64,000 nt of DNA from Bacillus_BA fengqiuensis. GTDB taxonomy: Bacteria; Bacillota; Bacilli; Bacillales; Bacillaceae_H. The DNA lies in assembly GCA_030813035.1 (NCBI GenBank), contig JAUSTV010000005.1. One strand, 5' to 3'. Each line of letters begins with the position of its first letter. Positions within the stretch are counted from its first letter, which is position 1. The translations under genes and the position numbers were made by a program. Of this stretch, positions 1 through 8,111 are shown piece after piece. The notes under the pieces were generated by a model. That model was given only the letters and a program-made list of their open reading frames with translations. It made no database searches and had not been told where the DNA came from.

Positions 1-28
1 GAGCCAGGATCAAACTCTCCGAAGAAAT
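1..28 (-). rRNA. 16S rRNA gene, 5' end only
   Basis: The reverse complement of the first bases reads GAGTTTGATCCTGGCTC, the universal start of bacterial 16S rRNA (primer 27F site). Only the first two dozen or so bases are inside the window; the gene continues off the left edge. The exact mature 5' end near base 28 is an estimate from Bacillus 16S genes. Confidence 0.95.
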
Positions 29-152
29 GTTTGACTTGCTCATAATAAAAATAGAATTAACGTTGACGTTTTTTTGTTTTGTTCAGTTTTCAAAGTTCAT
101 TGTCGCCCCGAAGCGACTTTTATATATTATCATTTACAAAAATAAAAGTCAA
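29..152 (-). promoter_or_regulatory. rRNA operon promoter and antitermination leader
   Basis: On the minus strand a promoter reads TTGACT (147-152), 17 bases, TAATAT (124-129). The leader that follows has a small hairpin GTCGCTTCGGGGCGAC and then TTTGAAAACTGAACAAAAC, the leader/spacer motif seen in Bacillus rRNA operons, ending at the 16S start. This is a typical last rrn promoter; any further upstream promoter is not clear. Confidence 0.8.
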
Positions 153-550
153 TAATTTATTTTTGTTTTTTGTTGCATCGATGTGATGCTTTACTATATT
201 AATATCATCATAGATTAAAGTCAACTACTTTTTTCAAAAAAGTAAATACCATATAGCTTGTTAATAACACCATTTACAATCCTAGTACAAAAATGTTTAA
301 ATGACCAGTTTCCAAACGATACTCTACGAACTTGCTCTTTTAAGTTAGAAGATAAACTTCATATTTTTCTAGAGCAGCAGTCACCTTTAATTAATACATA
401 ATAGACGAAAAATTCCCCTAAGTTGTTAAGGAGGTTTTTTATTTATAGCGTGAATGTTGAATTTGGACTCAATTGTCACAAATTCGGCTAAGGATTAAAA
501 GTTTATGGTTAAGTTATTGATTTCTTTATGGAATAATATTACATTTTAGC
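153..550. other. AT-rich intergenic region
   Basis: No credible gene is seen. It holds the upstream A/T-rich region of the rrn promoter on the minus strand and a weak plus-strand hairpin followed by a T run near 413-440. Nothing else stands out. Confidence 0.5.
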
Positions 551-566
551 TAACGAACGTTTGTTA
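551..566. promoter_or_regulatory. TetR-type operator palindrome
   Basis: TAACGAACGTTTGTTA is a palindrome with one mismatch between its 8-base arms. It lies just upstream of a TetR-family remnant, the normal place for an autoregulatory TetR operator. The regulator that would bind it is broken here. Confidence 0.6.
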
Positions 567-767
567 ATAAAGGAGGTGAATTTATCGAGCCTTTCTTCAA
601 AAGAAAAGATCAAACAGGCATCATTATCCCTTTTCGCTAAAAAAGGATACATGGGGACATCCATGAGTGATATCGGGAAAGAAGCGGGATTGAATAAGGC
701 ATCCATTTGGAATGATTTATGGCACGGCTTGCAGAGTACAGGAAAAAACGAAGATGTAGAGGAGTGA
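561..767 (+). pseudogene. TetR-family regulator, N-terminal fragment
   Basis: The reading frame encodes a typical TetR DNA-binding domain: residues 13-46 contain KEKIKQASLSLFAKKGY and GLNKASIW, the helix-turn-helix region, which normally continues into a YYHF-like motif. Here the frame turns into unrelated sequence after about 50 residues and stops at 68 aa, whereas intact members are about 190 aa. The ligand-binding domain is missing. A strong AGGAGG (571-576) lies 3' of the TTG at 561 and is followed in frame by TTA TCG, so the original start codon also looks lost. The gene probably lost its 3' part by a deletion that joined it to the hydrolase downstream. Confidence 0.75.
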
Positions 768-772
768 ATGAA

Positions 773-1486
773 ATGGGTGTATATGTATTAGTTCATGGTG
801 CGTTTCACGGCGCCTGGTGTTGGGATAAGGTAGTTCCTCTGCTTGAAGAAGATGGACACCATGTCATCGCAATTGATTTACCGGGTCACGGAAGAGATGA
901 CACCCCTCCTGCCCAAGTAACAATGCAATCTTATAGAGATACCGTGTGCCACGTGCTCGATGAACTGAATGAAAAAGCGATTTTGGTTGGTCATAGCATG
1001 GGTGGTTTAGTCATCTCCAGCGCGGCAGAAAAACGTCCGGAAAAGATTGATCGATTGGTTTATATCGCTTCCCATATCCCTGATCAAGAACAATCACTGT
1101 TTCAATTGAGTACCAATGACCCTGAAGCGTTGCCGCTTCCAGCGGTTTTAAGTACCGATCAATCGTACCTGCAACTCGATGTATCGGTCATTAAGGCGAA
1201 TTTTTACGGGGAATGTTCTAATGAAGATGTAGCTATGGCCCAGCAAAAAATCGGCATTCAACCAATCGCACCTATTATGGCTTCCGTACGGCTTACAAAA
1301 GAACGATTCTCCTCGATTCCAAAAGTTTATATTGAAACACTTAAAGATAAAGCCATTTCTACTGCATGTCAGAGAGCGTCGTACACGAAAACTCCTTGCC
1401 AAGTCATCACGATGGATACCGATCATTCCCCATTCCTCTCAAAACCTTTTGAGTTAGCAATGCATTTGAAAGGAAAATTTCTCTAA
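773..1486 (+). CDS. alpha/beta-hydrolase fold esterase
   Basis: A 237-aa alpha/beta hydrolase. The oxyanion region HGAFHGAWCW is at residues 8-17, the nucleophile elbow GHSMGG places the catalytic Ser at residue 75, and a C-terminal DTDHSPF supplies the His. This pattern matches the plant-esterase/hydroxynitrile-lyase-like group (EstC, salicylate-esterase-like) that hydrolyses small esters in the cytoplasm. I chose ATG 773 because GAGGAG lies just before it; the longer frame from 719 runs into TetR-derived sequence. The gene sits directly behind the broken TetR gene and its operator, so it was probably the regulated target and may now be derepressed. Substrate unknown. Confidence 0.85.
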   Translation: MGVYVLVHGAFHGAWCWDKVVPLLEEDGHHVIAIDLPGHGRDDTPPAQVTMQSYRDTVCHVLDELNEKAILVGHSMGGLVISSAAEKRPEKIDRLVYIASHIPDQEQSLFQLSTNDPEALPLPAVLSTDQSYLQLDVSVIKANFYGECSNEDVAMAQQKIGIQPIAPIMASVRLTKERFSSIPKVYIETLKDKAISTACQRASYTKTPCQVITMDTDHSPFLSKPFELAMHLKGKFL

Positions 1487-1585
1487 TCAACATTTAAATT
1501 CCCTGTTCTTTTTTTACTTAGTTTTTTATCTCAAAACCTTCCTTTCCCTAGAATTACAATTTGCACAAAGCTTCTTAAAAGAAGT

Positions 1586-1612
1586 AAGCTCCCTTAAGAA
1601 ATAAGGGAGCTT
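1586..1612. terminator. bidirectional terminator-like hairpin
   Basis: AAGCTCCCTTA and TAAGGGAGCTT form an 11-bp stem around a short loop. It lies between the converging hydrolase and GNAT genes. The T tracts are modest on both sides. Confidence 0.6.
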
Positions 1613-1773
1613 TCAACAGTCCTTGGCTGCTTTTCATCTCTTTATCTGTTTCAATAAAAGTCAAGCTTGGTTCTTTTTTAAATTAACCATGATAGCAATA
1701 ACTAACCGGTTCGACTCTCAGCGATGCCCTTTTCCTAAACCGTGTTGGCGGTAAATCCGGAATAATCTACACC

Positions 1774-2556
1774 TTACTTTTTCCAATAATGAACAACATA
1801 CACGCCATCGCGATTTTCCATCTGGAAACCGGACCATCCCTCTTTTAAGAGAGCTTGCTGTCCTGCTGTATCACTCATTTTGATGGTAGTAATGCCTGTC
1901 CCCCGTTGCTTGTCTTCATCTATTTTCTTCATAAATGTATAACGCAATAGACCGTCATATTTCTCTTTTAAAGAGACGATTTCCATTCCCTGTTCAAATT
2001 TATCTTTTAAACTCGGAATATTAAATGGCGCGACGGTACAGCAAACATAAATATACGCCTTATTCATTTCTCTTAATTCTTTCATGATGAGAACGGCCAG
2101 TTTTTTCTGCAGTCCATTTCCCCGATAATCGGGATGTACATTTGATATTTCTTGATAAATAACTTGTTGCAACTCTTCTTCCGTTAAGCCAAAATCCCGG
2201 CCTAAATGCCCTTCTTGATCGATTGGCGGCACGAGCAGCGCACGAAATGCTATGAGCTCTCCCTTTACAAAAGCCCCAATCATTAGCCCGTTTCCTTCTA
2301 ATATATATTGAAATTCCTCTAAAGTAAGAGGCTGTAGTACTGCCTTTTGTTCTAACGATTCAATCACCGATTCCTGCAATCTTAAAATTTGCTGTAAGTT
2401 TTCCAAAGTTAACGACCGAACGCTGAACAGCTGTCCGCCCTTTTTAAGCTTTCCTTCGTATATAATCTCCACGAATGCCTCTCCTTCCGCTTTATCCCGC
2501 CTTATACGAAGACGAAAGTCTCCATTTCTATTTTTTATTTGCAGCCGAAAATGCAC
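1774..2556 (-). CDS. GNAT acyltransferase, probable D-amino-acid N-succinyltransferase
   Basis: A GNAT-fold protein of up to 260 aa. The acyl-CoA binding motif A is visible near residue 145 as HPDYRGNGLQKKL (the R/Q-x-x-G-x-G/A loop), preceded by a strand ending in EISNV. In Geobacillus kaustophilus an N-succinylamino-acid racemase, an M20 desuccinylase and a GNAT succinyltransferase form an operon converting D- to L-amino acids. The same three families are side by side here, so I infer that this enzyme succinylates a D-amino acid using succinyl-CoA. It overlaps the M20 gene by 29 bp, implying translational coupling. The start is a GTG at 2556; a slightly later start is possible. Function rests on context, not on specificity residues. 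Confidence 0.7.
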   Translation of the reverse strand: MHFRLQIKNRNGDFRLRIRRDKAEGEAFVEIIYEGKLKKGGQLFSVRSLTLENLQQILRLQESVIESLEQKAVLQPLTLEEFQYILEGNGLMIGAFVKGELIAFRALLVPPIDQEGHLGRDFGLTEEELQQVIYQEISNVHPDYRGNGLQKKLAVLIMKELREMNKAYIYVCCTVAPFNIPSLKDKFEQGMEIVSLKEKYDGLLRYTFMKKIDEDKQRGTGITTIKMSDTAGQQALLKEGWSGFQMENRDGVYVVHYWKK

Positions 2557-3652
2557 GTAATACCGCTTCTTTTAAAATAAGGGTGCCCGCCATAAGGCAG
2601 CTTTTGTTAAATGTCATATGAGGATGATGCAAACCCGGTGTTAAATCTGCTCCGAGTGCAAGCATACATGCTTTCAAATGCGGACGCTCTATCGTATAAA
2701 AATGAAAATCATCACTTCCCGACGTCACAACGGGATTCATGCAATGCTCCTCCCCAAGAATGGAGATGATACTCTCCTTCATAATCGTTTCTGCTTCAGA
2801 AGATACTTCAGCAGCCGGCGTATAATCAAGCCAGTTCCCGCTTATATCTACACCGTGAAATTTGCTTACCGCTTTGAGAGCATCTTCAACTTTTTGCCTC
2901 ATGTCTGCAAGAACTTGATTTGTTTGTGCACGCAAATCAAGGGAGAAGGTCGCTTTTCCCGGAATAATATTGTAGCTGCTCGTCCCCGCATGAAAACTTG
3001 TCATTTTAATAGATGAAGGAATATTAGGCGGCATATGTACGGACCGTAAAAACTGCTGCAGCGAATAGCCGACTTCGATCGCATTTACTCCTAAATGCGG
3101 TCTCGCTCCATGGCTGTCCTCACCAAGAATCATTCCTTCCATTGAAGCAGCAGCTCCATGCTGTAAGGAAGGGGCTGCAAAACCGAACTTCACTTCTTCC
3201 TTAGGTCTTAGATGAACGCCAAATAAATACACTGCGTCATCTACCGCTCCCTTTTCTACCATTTTTAATGACCCGTTTCCCTTTTCTTCTGCCGGCTGAA
3301 AAATACAGCGAAGAGTTCCTCTCCATTCTTTTTGCCGCTCTTTCAGAAGCAGCAGCAAACCAACGACAATCGTCATATGGGCATCATGGCCGCAAGAGTG
3401 ATTAGCTTTTATTTCACCGTTCACCTCTTGAAGAAGGGCATCCATGTCCGCTCGAACGGCAATGACCGGTTTGCCGCTGCCGATTTCAGCGACAAGACCC
3501 GGCATATCTTCGAAAGTCGTTACAGAAATGTCATGCTTCTTTAGTTTTTCGGCAAGATAACGAGTCGTCTCATATTCTTCTAAACTTAATTCCGGATGTT
3601 CGTGAAGATGGTCGAATACGTCCATCATTGCTTGTTCAATTGTCTGTAGCAT
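2528..3652 (-). CDS. M20D-family amidohydrolase, probable N-succinyl-L-amino-acid desuccinylase
   Basis: A 374-aa M20D peptidase-family protein (hippurate hydrolase/IAA-amino-acid hydrolase type). Metal-site motifs are visible: ADMDAL near residue 68, NHSCGHDAHM near 84-93, QPAEEKGNG near 119-127, and a C-terminal HHPHMTF. Such enzymes remove acyl groups from N-acyl amino acids in the cytoplasm using two divalent metal ions. Its place between the enolase-superfamily racemase and the GNAT gene fits the last step of the N-succinyl D-to-L pathway, hydrolysis of the N-succinyl-L-amino acid. Family assignment is firm; the succinyl substrate is inferred from the neighbours. Confidence 0.8.
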   Translation of the reverse strand: MLQTIEQAMMDVFDHLHEHPELSLEEYETTRYLAEKLKKHDISVTTFEDMPGLVAEIGSGKPVIAVRADMDALLQEVNGEIKANHSCGHDAHMTIVVGLLLLLKERQKEWRGTLRCIFQPAEEKGNGSLKMVEKGAVDDAVYLFGVHLRPKEEVKFGFAAPSLQHGAAASMEGMILGEDSHGARPHLGVNAIEVGYSLQQFLRSVHMPPNIPSSIKMTSFHAGTSSYNIIPGKATFSLDLRAQTNQVLADMRQKVEDALKAVSKFHGVDISGNWLDYTPAAEVSSEAETIMKESIISILGEEHCMNPVVTSGSDDFHFYTIERPHLKACMLALGADLTPGLHHPHMTFNKSCLMAGTLILKEAVLRAFSAANKK

Positions 3653-3735
3653 TCAAATGTGCCGCCATCTACTATTTCCCTCTGTTTTAGCGGCATATCC
3701 CCCCTTCTTCCTAATTTGAAATCCTTCACACATTT

Positions 3736-4866
3736 TCACATCGCTGCCATTTCGTCTTGGCCAATATAATGATGAACAAAGGACAACTCTCGCAATGTGT
3801 TCTCGTTAATCACTAAACCTAATCCCGGCTCTTCTTTCAGGTTTACATAAGGAATGGCATATTCTAAATCACCGACATCTTTACTGAACAATAAAGGTCC
3901 TGTTAATTCGGTGCTTTCAATTACTCGCTTAGAAATGGCGAGATGATAGCCGGCCGCTGAACCAATAGATGATTCGACCATTGAACCGACTTGGCAAGAA
4001 AGTCCTGCTGATTCCGCTATTTTAGCAAGAGCAAGCGAAGGATAGATGCCGCCGCTTTTCATAAGCTTAATATTAATTTTGTCCGCTGCCTTATGCTGGA
4101 TGATGCGTTGGAGGTCCACAGGTGTCTGTACGCTTTCATCCGCCATAATCGGAAGCCGCGTTAACTGTCTGAGCAAAGCCATTCCTTCGATATCTTCTAA
4201 ATACAACGGCTGTTCGAGCCAGGAAAGCTGAAAAGATTCCAATACCGTCAACGCTATCTTCGCCTTTTCACATGTTTTCCATCCTTGGTTTACATCGGCC
4301 CTAACGGGAACGTCGTAGCCAATTCTGTCGCGTATTGCCTGAAGACGGTGTAAATCATCCTTCATATCATTACCTATCTTCACTTTAATGGCGGAGTAGC
4401 CCGCTGCCACAGCTTTTTCCGCTTCATCAGCCATTTTCTCCGGTTCATCAATGCTTAACACTTTCGCATACGTTAATTTTTTATCCAGTCGGCCGCCTAA
4501 CAAATTGTACACAGGCTGTCCTGATGCTTTTCCCATTAAATCATAACAAGCAATATCAACAGCCGCTTTTGCCGCCGGATTGCGGTGTGTAACCGCATTC
4601 ATTATTTCGTGCAATTGTTCAATATTGAAAGGATTTTTCCCAATCACGGCCGGAAGAAGCTGATGCTGCAGTACGGCAAGCACCGTATGAATTGATTCTC
4701 CCGTAACGTGCTCATCACCAACAGCTTCTCCGTACCCCACAATCCCATCTGCTGTCGTCAATTTTAGAATGACGGATGGAATCGAATCGTATGAGGCATA
4801 AGAAACAACAAAAGGTTTCTTTAGCGGTAAACGAATACCATATACCTCCGCTTTTGAAATAATCAT
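3736..4866 (-). CDS. enolase-superfamily racemase, N-succinyl-Arg/Lys racemase type
   Basis: A 376-aa enolase-superfamily enzyme of the muconate-lactonizing subgroup. Catalytic residues are visible: K161-x-K163, metal ligands D191, E218 and D243, and K267 on the other face. From memory it closely resembles Bacillus cereus BC0371, which was assigned as an N-succinyl-L-Arg/Lys racemase, including the stretches GSMVESS and STELTGPL. The latter replaces the Asp-containing motif of L-Ala-D/L-Glu epimerases, so the common dipeptide-epimerase label is less likely. It lies in an operon with a deacylase and an acyltransferase, supporting an N-succinyl substrate. Which amino acids are used needs assay. 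Confidence 0.8.
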   Translation of the reverse strand: MIISKAEVYGIRLPLKKPFVVSYASYDSIPSVILKLTTADGIVGYGEAVGDEHVTGESIHTVLAVLQHQLLPAVIGKNPFNIEQLHEIMNAVTHRNPAAKAAVDIACYDLMGKASGQPVYNLLGGRLDKKLTYAKVLSIDEPEKMADEAEKAVAAGYSAIKVKIGNDMKDDLHRLQAIRDRIGYDVPVRADVNQGWKTCEKAKIALTVLESFQLSWLEQPLYLEDIEGMALLRQLTRLPIMADESVQTPVDLQRIIQHKAADKINIKLMKSGGIYPSLALAKIAESAGLSCQVGSMVESSIGSAAGYHLAISKRVIESTELTGPLLFSKDVGDLEYAIPYVNLKEEPGLGLVINENTLRELSFVHHYIGQDEMAAM

Positions 4867-4917
4867 AGCGACACCCCTTTTTTGTCGTTTTATTGTCGCT
4901 TATAATTATAAAAAAGA

Positions 4918-6276
4918 TTAAAAGTTTTGTAAAGAACGTTCTTTCAGAATATTCTTTATATCGTTATTAGGAACATACACAGCGCGGGCTCGCCCTTTAT
5001 CAAATAATTTTTCTTCCCCAGAAATAAGCAAAAAGCCATGTTCATGAAAAATTTTGATGATTCGTTCAGCTGAACGTCTGGAAACATTGAGATAGTTGGC
5101 AAAGTCATCTGCGGTAAAAAATTCCTCTGGATAAAAACGAAGAAAATCAATCATGCGCATTGTGTTTTTCAAACTTGTCCCAAGAGTTTTTGACATATTT
5201 TCGATCAAATGGTTGTCATTTTTTATCGTATGGGACTTAGACGATGGTTGGGCATTGGAAAAGAAAGTTTCTGTCAGCTGCTTGTTCTCGTCTAACTCAC
5301 AAATGACCGCAGCTTGTGAGTCATGCTTTTTTGCTGCGTAAGCCAGCGCTTCTTGCGAATGAAGCTCTGCTTGTCTTAACGACCAGCCAAACCCGATACC
5401 AGCAAGGAGTTTATCTCCTTTAAAAACGAGTTGTTCAAAATCCTTCAAGAGTCTTTCCTTTTTGGACTTTCCTTCCATCATTCCTCTTGTCGTGATCACT
5501 TTCCACTCGCTTTCCGTCACGTTCAGCAGCTTTCCATTCAAGCTTCTTGTGAATTGTTCCAACTTGGATGCCATGACGCTATGGGCACGCCGTTTACTCT
5601 CCTGCTTGACCTTAATTGACCATACCGCCACCTGTGATTGTTTCAAACGATTTTTTGCGATGATGGAAATGGCACCATTCATTCCTTGCATAAAGGAATG
5701 GTGTGTTTGTATGACATACATGCTTGGGATGTTTTTCCGGCATAGTTCATCGTGAACGGCATGGATGCTCGTTAAGCAAACATCCACTTTTCCAACTTCA
5801 TAGAGCTCCTTATGAAAATTCACAAACCTATCTATTTCAATCGAACGCCCTTCGCCTTTACCCATCGTTTGAAAAATCCAAGGATAATCTAAAACGTGTT
5901 CCATGCTGTCTTGTTCATTAAGGTGAATAAGAACAGAATGCAGCACTTCTTTATTAGGCAGATCAAGGGAAATTCGACCGAACGGAACATGATCATAATG
6001 AACAAGTCGAAATAGAGAGATGCTAATGCAAAGAGGGGTTAGGCGGGCAACAGCAACAGGAATGCCCTCTGCCTGTATGATCTCTTTTGAATAAAAGTAT
6101 GGAACACTACCTGCCAGCAAGAAAGCATCTACTTCCGCTTGATGGGACTGAATAATGACAGGAGCCTCGGAAGGTGTTTCATATATGTAAGGAATCATTG
6201 TTACATTGCTAAAGTTACTTTCAATCGCTTTTATTTCTTTTTGAAAGTGAGCCGAACCGACAATTCCGATTTTCAT
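4918..6276 (-). CDS. transcriptional regulator of the N-succinyl amino-acid operon
   Basis: A protein of about 452 aa with a C-terminal winged-helix region (around NYLNVSRRSAERIIKIFHEH) preceded by a long sensor region. The first 200 residues look alpha/beta but match no family I can name; the middle resembles a degenerate cyclase/GGDEF-like fold, which is a guess. ATG 6276 is chosen because AAGGAG lies 8-9 bases upstream; the longer frame from 6309 lacks a ribosome site. It is the first gene of a leftward operon, 51 bp ahead of the racemase, so local control of the D-amino-acid pathway is likely. Ligand unknown. Confidence 0.6.
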   Translation of the reverse strand: MKIGIVGSAHFQKEIKAIESNFSNVTMIPYIYETPSEAPVIIQSHQAEVDAFLLAGSVPYFYSKEIIQAEGIPVAVARLTPLCISISLFRLVHYDHVPFGRISLDLPNKEVLHSVLIHLNEQDSMEHVLDYPWIFQTMGKGEGRSIEIDRFVNFHKELYEVGKVDVCLTSIHAVHDELCRKNIPSMYVIQTHHSFMQGMNGAISIIAKNRLKQSQVAVWSIKVKQESKRRAHSVMASKLEQFTRSLNGKLLNVTESEWKVITTRGMMEGKSKKERLLKDFEQLVFKGDKLLAGIGFGWSLRQAELHSQEALAYAAKKHDSQAAVICELDENKQLTETFFSNAQPSSKSHTIKNDNHLIENMSKTLGTSLKNTMRMIDFLRFYPEEFFTADDFANYLNVSRRSAERIIKIFHEHGFLLISGEEKLFDKGRARAVYVPNNDIKNILKERSLQNF

Positions 6277-6309
6277 TTCAACAACTCCTTTTGAAAAGGC
6301 GATAAACAT

Positions 6310-6670
6310 TTTCCTTTATCACCGCATCATTTTTTATAAATAAAAGCTGTTTTCGTAAACATGATTGCTTTTCTTTTGGACCGCCTCCTAAGCAAACCGC
6401 TTTTCGAGGTAGGAACTGATGAACAAATTTCAATATCATTATGCCTGCCGACGAAGCTGAACATCCATCACTGAACGCAAAAAAGGACAACTTCCCTATA
6501 AAGATGCCGATACAATCAAACATCCACAAGAAGAGGTGTCCCCTGCGAAAATAGCATACCACATTTCCCCATCGCGTTCAAAATTCCATGTCAGTTAACG
6601 TGTGCCCATTTAGCTTGATTGACACTATTTTTGCTTATATACCCTAAATAGTTATTTTGAACAAATAAGC
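6310..6670. other. intergenic region, promoter side of the regulator operon
   Basis: The stretch holds no convincing gene. A 94-residue open frame across it on the minus strand has no ribosome site and an unlikely composition. The promoter of the regulator-led operon should lie here, but I see no clear -35/-10 pair. Confidence 0.4.
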
Positions 6671-6710
6671 AAAAAAGAGAGACCTCAAAGTCACATTAGA
6701 CTTCCGAGTC
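6671..6710 (-). terminator. terminator of the MFS efflux gene
   Basis: On the minus strand GACTCGGAAGTC and GACTTTGAGGTC can fold into an imperfect stem followed by TCTCTCTTTTTT. It lies about 40 bp after the MFS stop codon. Confidence 0.55.
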
Positions 6711-6752
6711 CTTCCTTTTCATGCATGTTACATAATTTTTTTAAAACTATAA

Positions 6753-7925
6753 TCATTCATGTACCGCTTTTTCGTGTACAGCTGTTGACGATTTGGTGAG
6801 GGAATAGAAGGCACATAATAAGGCTGCCAAAATAAACAATACTCCCACCCATGAATTGTACATGACAGAGCTTTTTTCAATGACAATACCACCGATAGCT
6901 GATCCGGCGGCAATTCCGATATGAGAAGCAGAGTTGTTGATGCTGAGTTGGATGTCGGCCGTTTTAGGAGCGATTTGAATAAGATAACTTTGTTGAGCTG
7001 GAGAAATTGACCAGCTTAACGCACTCCATATAATCATCACGATTAAAAAGACCCAAAACGGTGCTTTTGTCGCCATCGGCATTAAGATCATCGCGACCGC
7101 AAACAATGGAATAATCGTCAAAATAGATCGTCCGATTCCAAGCTTGTCAGACGCGAAACCTCCCATTCCTCCCCCTGCAACCGCAGCGAGACCGAACACG
7201 AAATACATGACGCTGATCATCGTTGCATCCAAATGCAAAGCGGACTGTAAAAATGGAGTGAAGTAGGCATATAACGTTAAATGGCCGGTGAGCATCAAAA
7301 TCGAAATGAACTGCGCACTTATGATTTTGGAGTTTCTTAGAGCTTTTAATTGTTCAGGCAATGGAACGATCGGGTTAGGCGGTGTTTCTTTTAAAAAGAA
7401 GAAAATACTCGCAGCCGCTAAAACAGTCAAAGCCGAAATCAACACAAACGGAGCTCTCCAACCATATAGATTCCCAAGCGTCATTCCTAGCGGTACACCT
7501 AATACGAGCGACCCGCTGACCCCCATATAAATCACGCCAATCGCTCTTCCTTTATATTCCGGCTTTACAAGATTTGAAGCAACGGTAACCGAAAGGACAA
7601 TTAATAAAGAAGCAGTTGCCGCTGACACGATTCTCGAAAGCAGCAAGACGGTATAATTAGGGCTGAACACAGCCATCAAATTTCCAATCAGGAAAAAGAA
7701 TAATGTCCATAAATATAACTTTTTTCTCTCTACTTTTGCCGTTGCATTCAGCAAGACGGGAGAGGAAACCGCAAAAGCTAAAGAGAACACAGAAATAAGC
7801 TGGCCTGCCTTACTGATGGAAATATGCAAGTCAGCTGCAATTTGATCAAGAATTCCCCCAATAATAAGCTCGACGATTCCAACAATGAAAGCTGAAGAGG
7901 CCAAGATGTAAACTCGAAAATTCAT
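6753..7925 (-). CDS. MFS efflux transporter, PbuE-like (DHA1 family)
   Basis: A 390-aa major facilitator with about 12 hydrophobic segments. The N-terminal half carries VELIIGGILDQIAADL, the second cytoplasmic loop has KVERKKLY, and AQQSYLIQIAP is in the second half; from memory these closely parallel the Bacillus subtilis purine efflux pump PbuE. It would export a small molecule, perhaps purine bases or nucleosides, by proton exchange. B. subtilis pbuE is controlled by an adenine riboswitch. None is visible here; instead a perfect palindrome precedes the gene (7947-7966), suggesting control by an HxlR/MarR-type repressor. The true substrate may therefore be a drug or reactive compound. Confidence 0.75.
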   Translation of the reverse strand: MNFRVYILASSAFIVGIVELIIGGILDQIAADLHISISKAGQLISVFSLAFAVSSPVLLNATAKVERKKLYLWTLFFFLIGNLMAVFSPNYTVLLLSRIVSAATASLLIVLSVTVASNLVKPEYKGRAIGVIYMGVSGSLVLGVPLGMTLGNLYGWRAPFVLISALTVLAAASIFFFLKETPPNPIVPLPEQLKALRNSKIISAQFISILMLTGHLTLYAYFTPFLQSALHLDATMISVMYFVFGLAAVAGGGMGGFASDKLGIGRSILTIIPLFAVAMILMPMATKAPFWVFLIVMIIWSALSWSISPAQQSYLIQIAPKTADIQLSINNSASHIGIAAGSAIGGIVIEKSSVMYNSWVGVLFILAALLCAFYSLTKSSTAVHEKAVHE

Positions 7926-7946
7926 TGTATCATTACCTCCAATAAA

Positions 7947-7966
7947 GTTACTACCATTATAGTAAC
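7947..7966 (-). promoter_or_regulatory. operator palindrome upstream of the MFS gene
   Basis: GTTACTA and TAGTAAC form perfect 7-base arms around a 6-base spacer, about 20 bases upstream of the MFS start codon and overlapping its likely promoter. The pattern resembles sites bound by HxlR/YodB-type repressors. The regulator is not adjacent; an HxlR protein is encoded at 24554. Confidence 0.55.
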
Positions 7967-8082
7967 CTTTCTAAAATAAAACAAGAGGATTTTTCTTCAA
8001 AGACAGTACAAGTTCTTTGCATAAACTTCCTCACTCCGCTCTCCTCAATATTTCTTTACAATGAACAAACCCTATACATCCA

Positions 8083-8111
8083 TGATTAGCATGAATTGTT
8101 CATGCTAATCA
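8083..8111. terminator. perfect 13-bp hairpin on the stop codon of the 5-FCL-like gene
   Basis: TGATTAGCATGAA, a 3-base loop, and TTCATGCTAATCA are perfectly complementary. On the minus strand the TGA stop of the upstream gene is the first three bases of the stem. No T run follows, so it may protect the mRNA 3' end rather than terminate on its own. Confidence 0.6.

Noticed and set aside
3736..4866. Annotation as L-Ala-D/L-Glu dipeptide epimerase
   Set aside because: The fold and catalytic residues fit, but the C-terminal specificity stretch reads STELTGPL rather than the Asp-containing epimerase motif, and the deacylase and GNAT neighbours favour an N-succinyl substrate.
6278..6562. 94-aa minus-strand open frame upstream of the regulator
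   Set aside because: No ribosome site, unlikely amino-acid composition, and it overlaps the regulator's start region in another frame.
7926..8082. Adenine riboswitch expected for a pbuE-type gene
   Set aside because: The upstream region is short and shows no purine aptamer core; only the GTTACTA palindrome is present.
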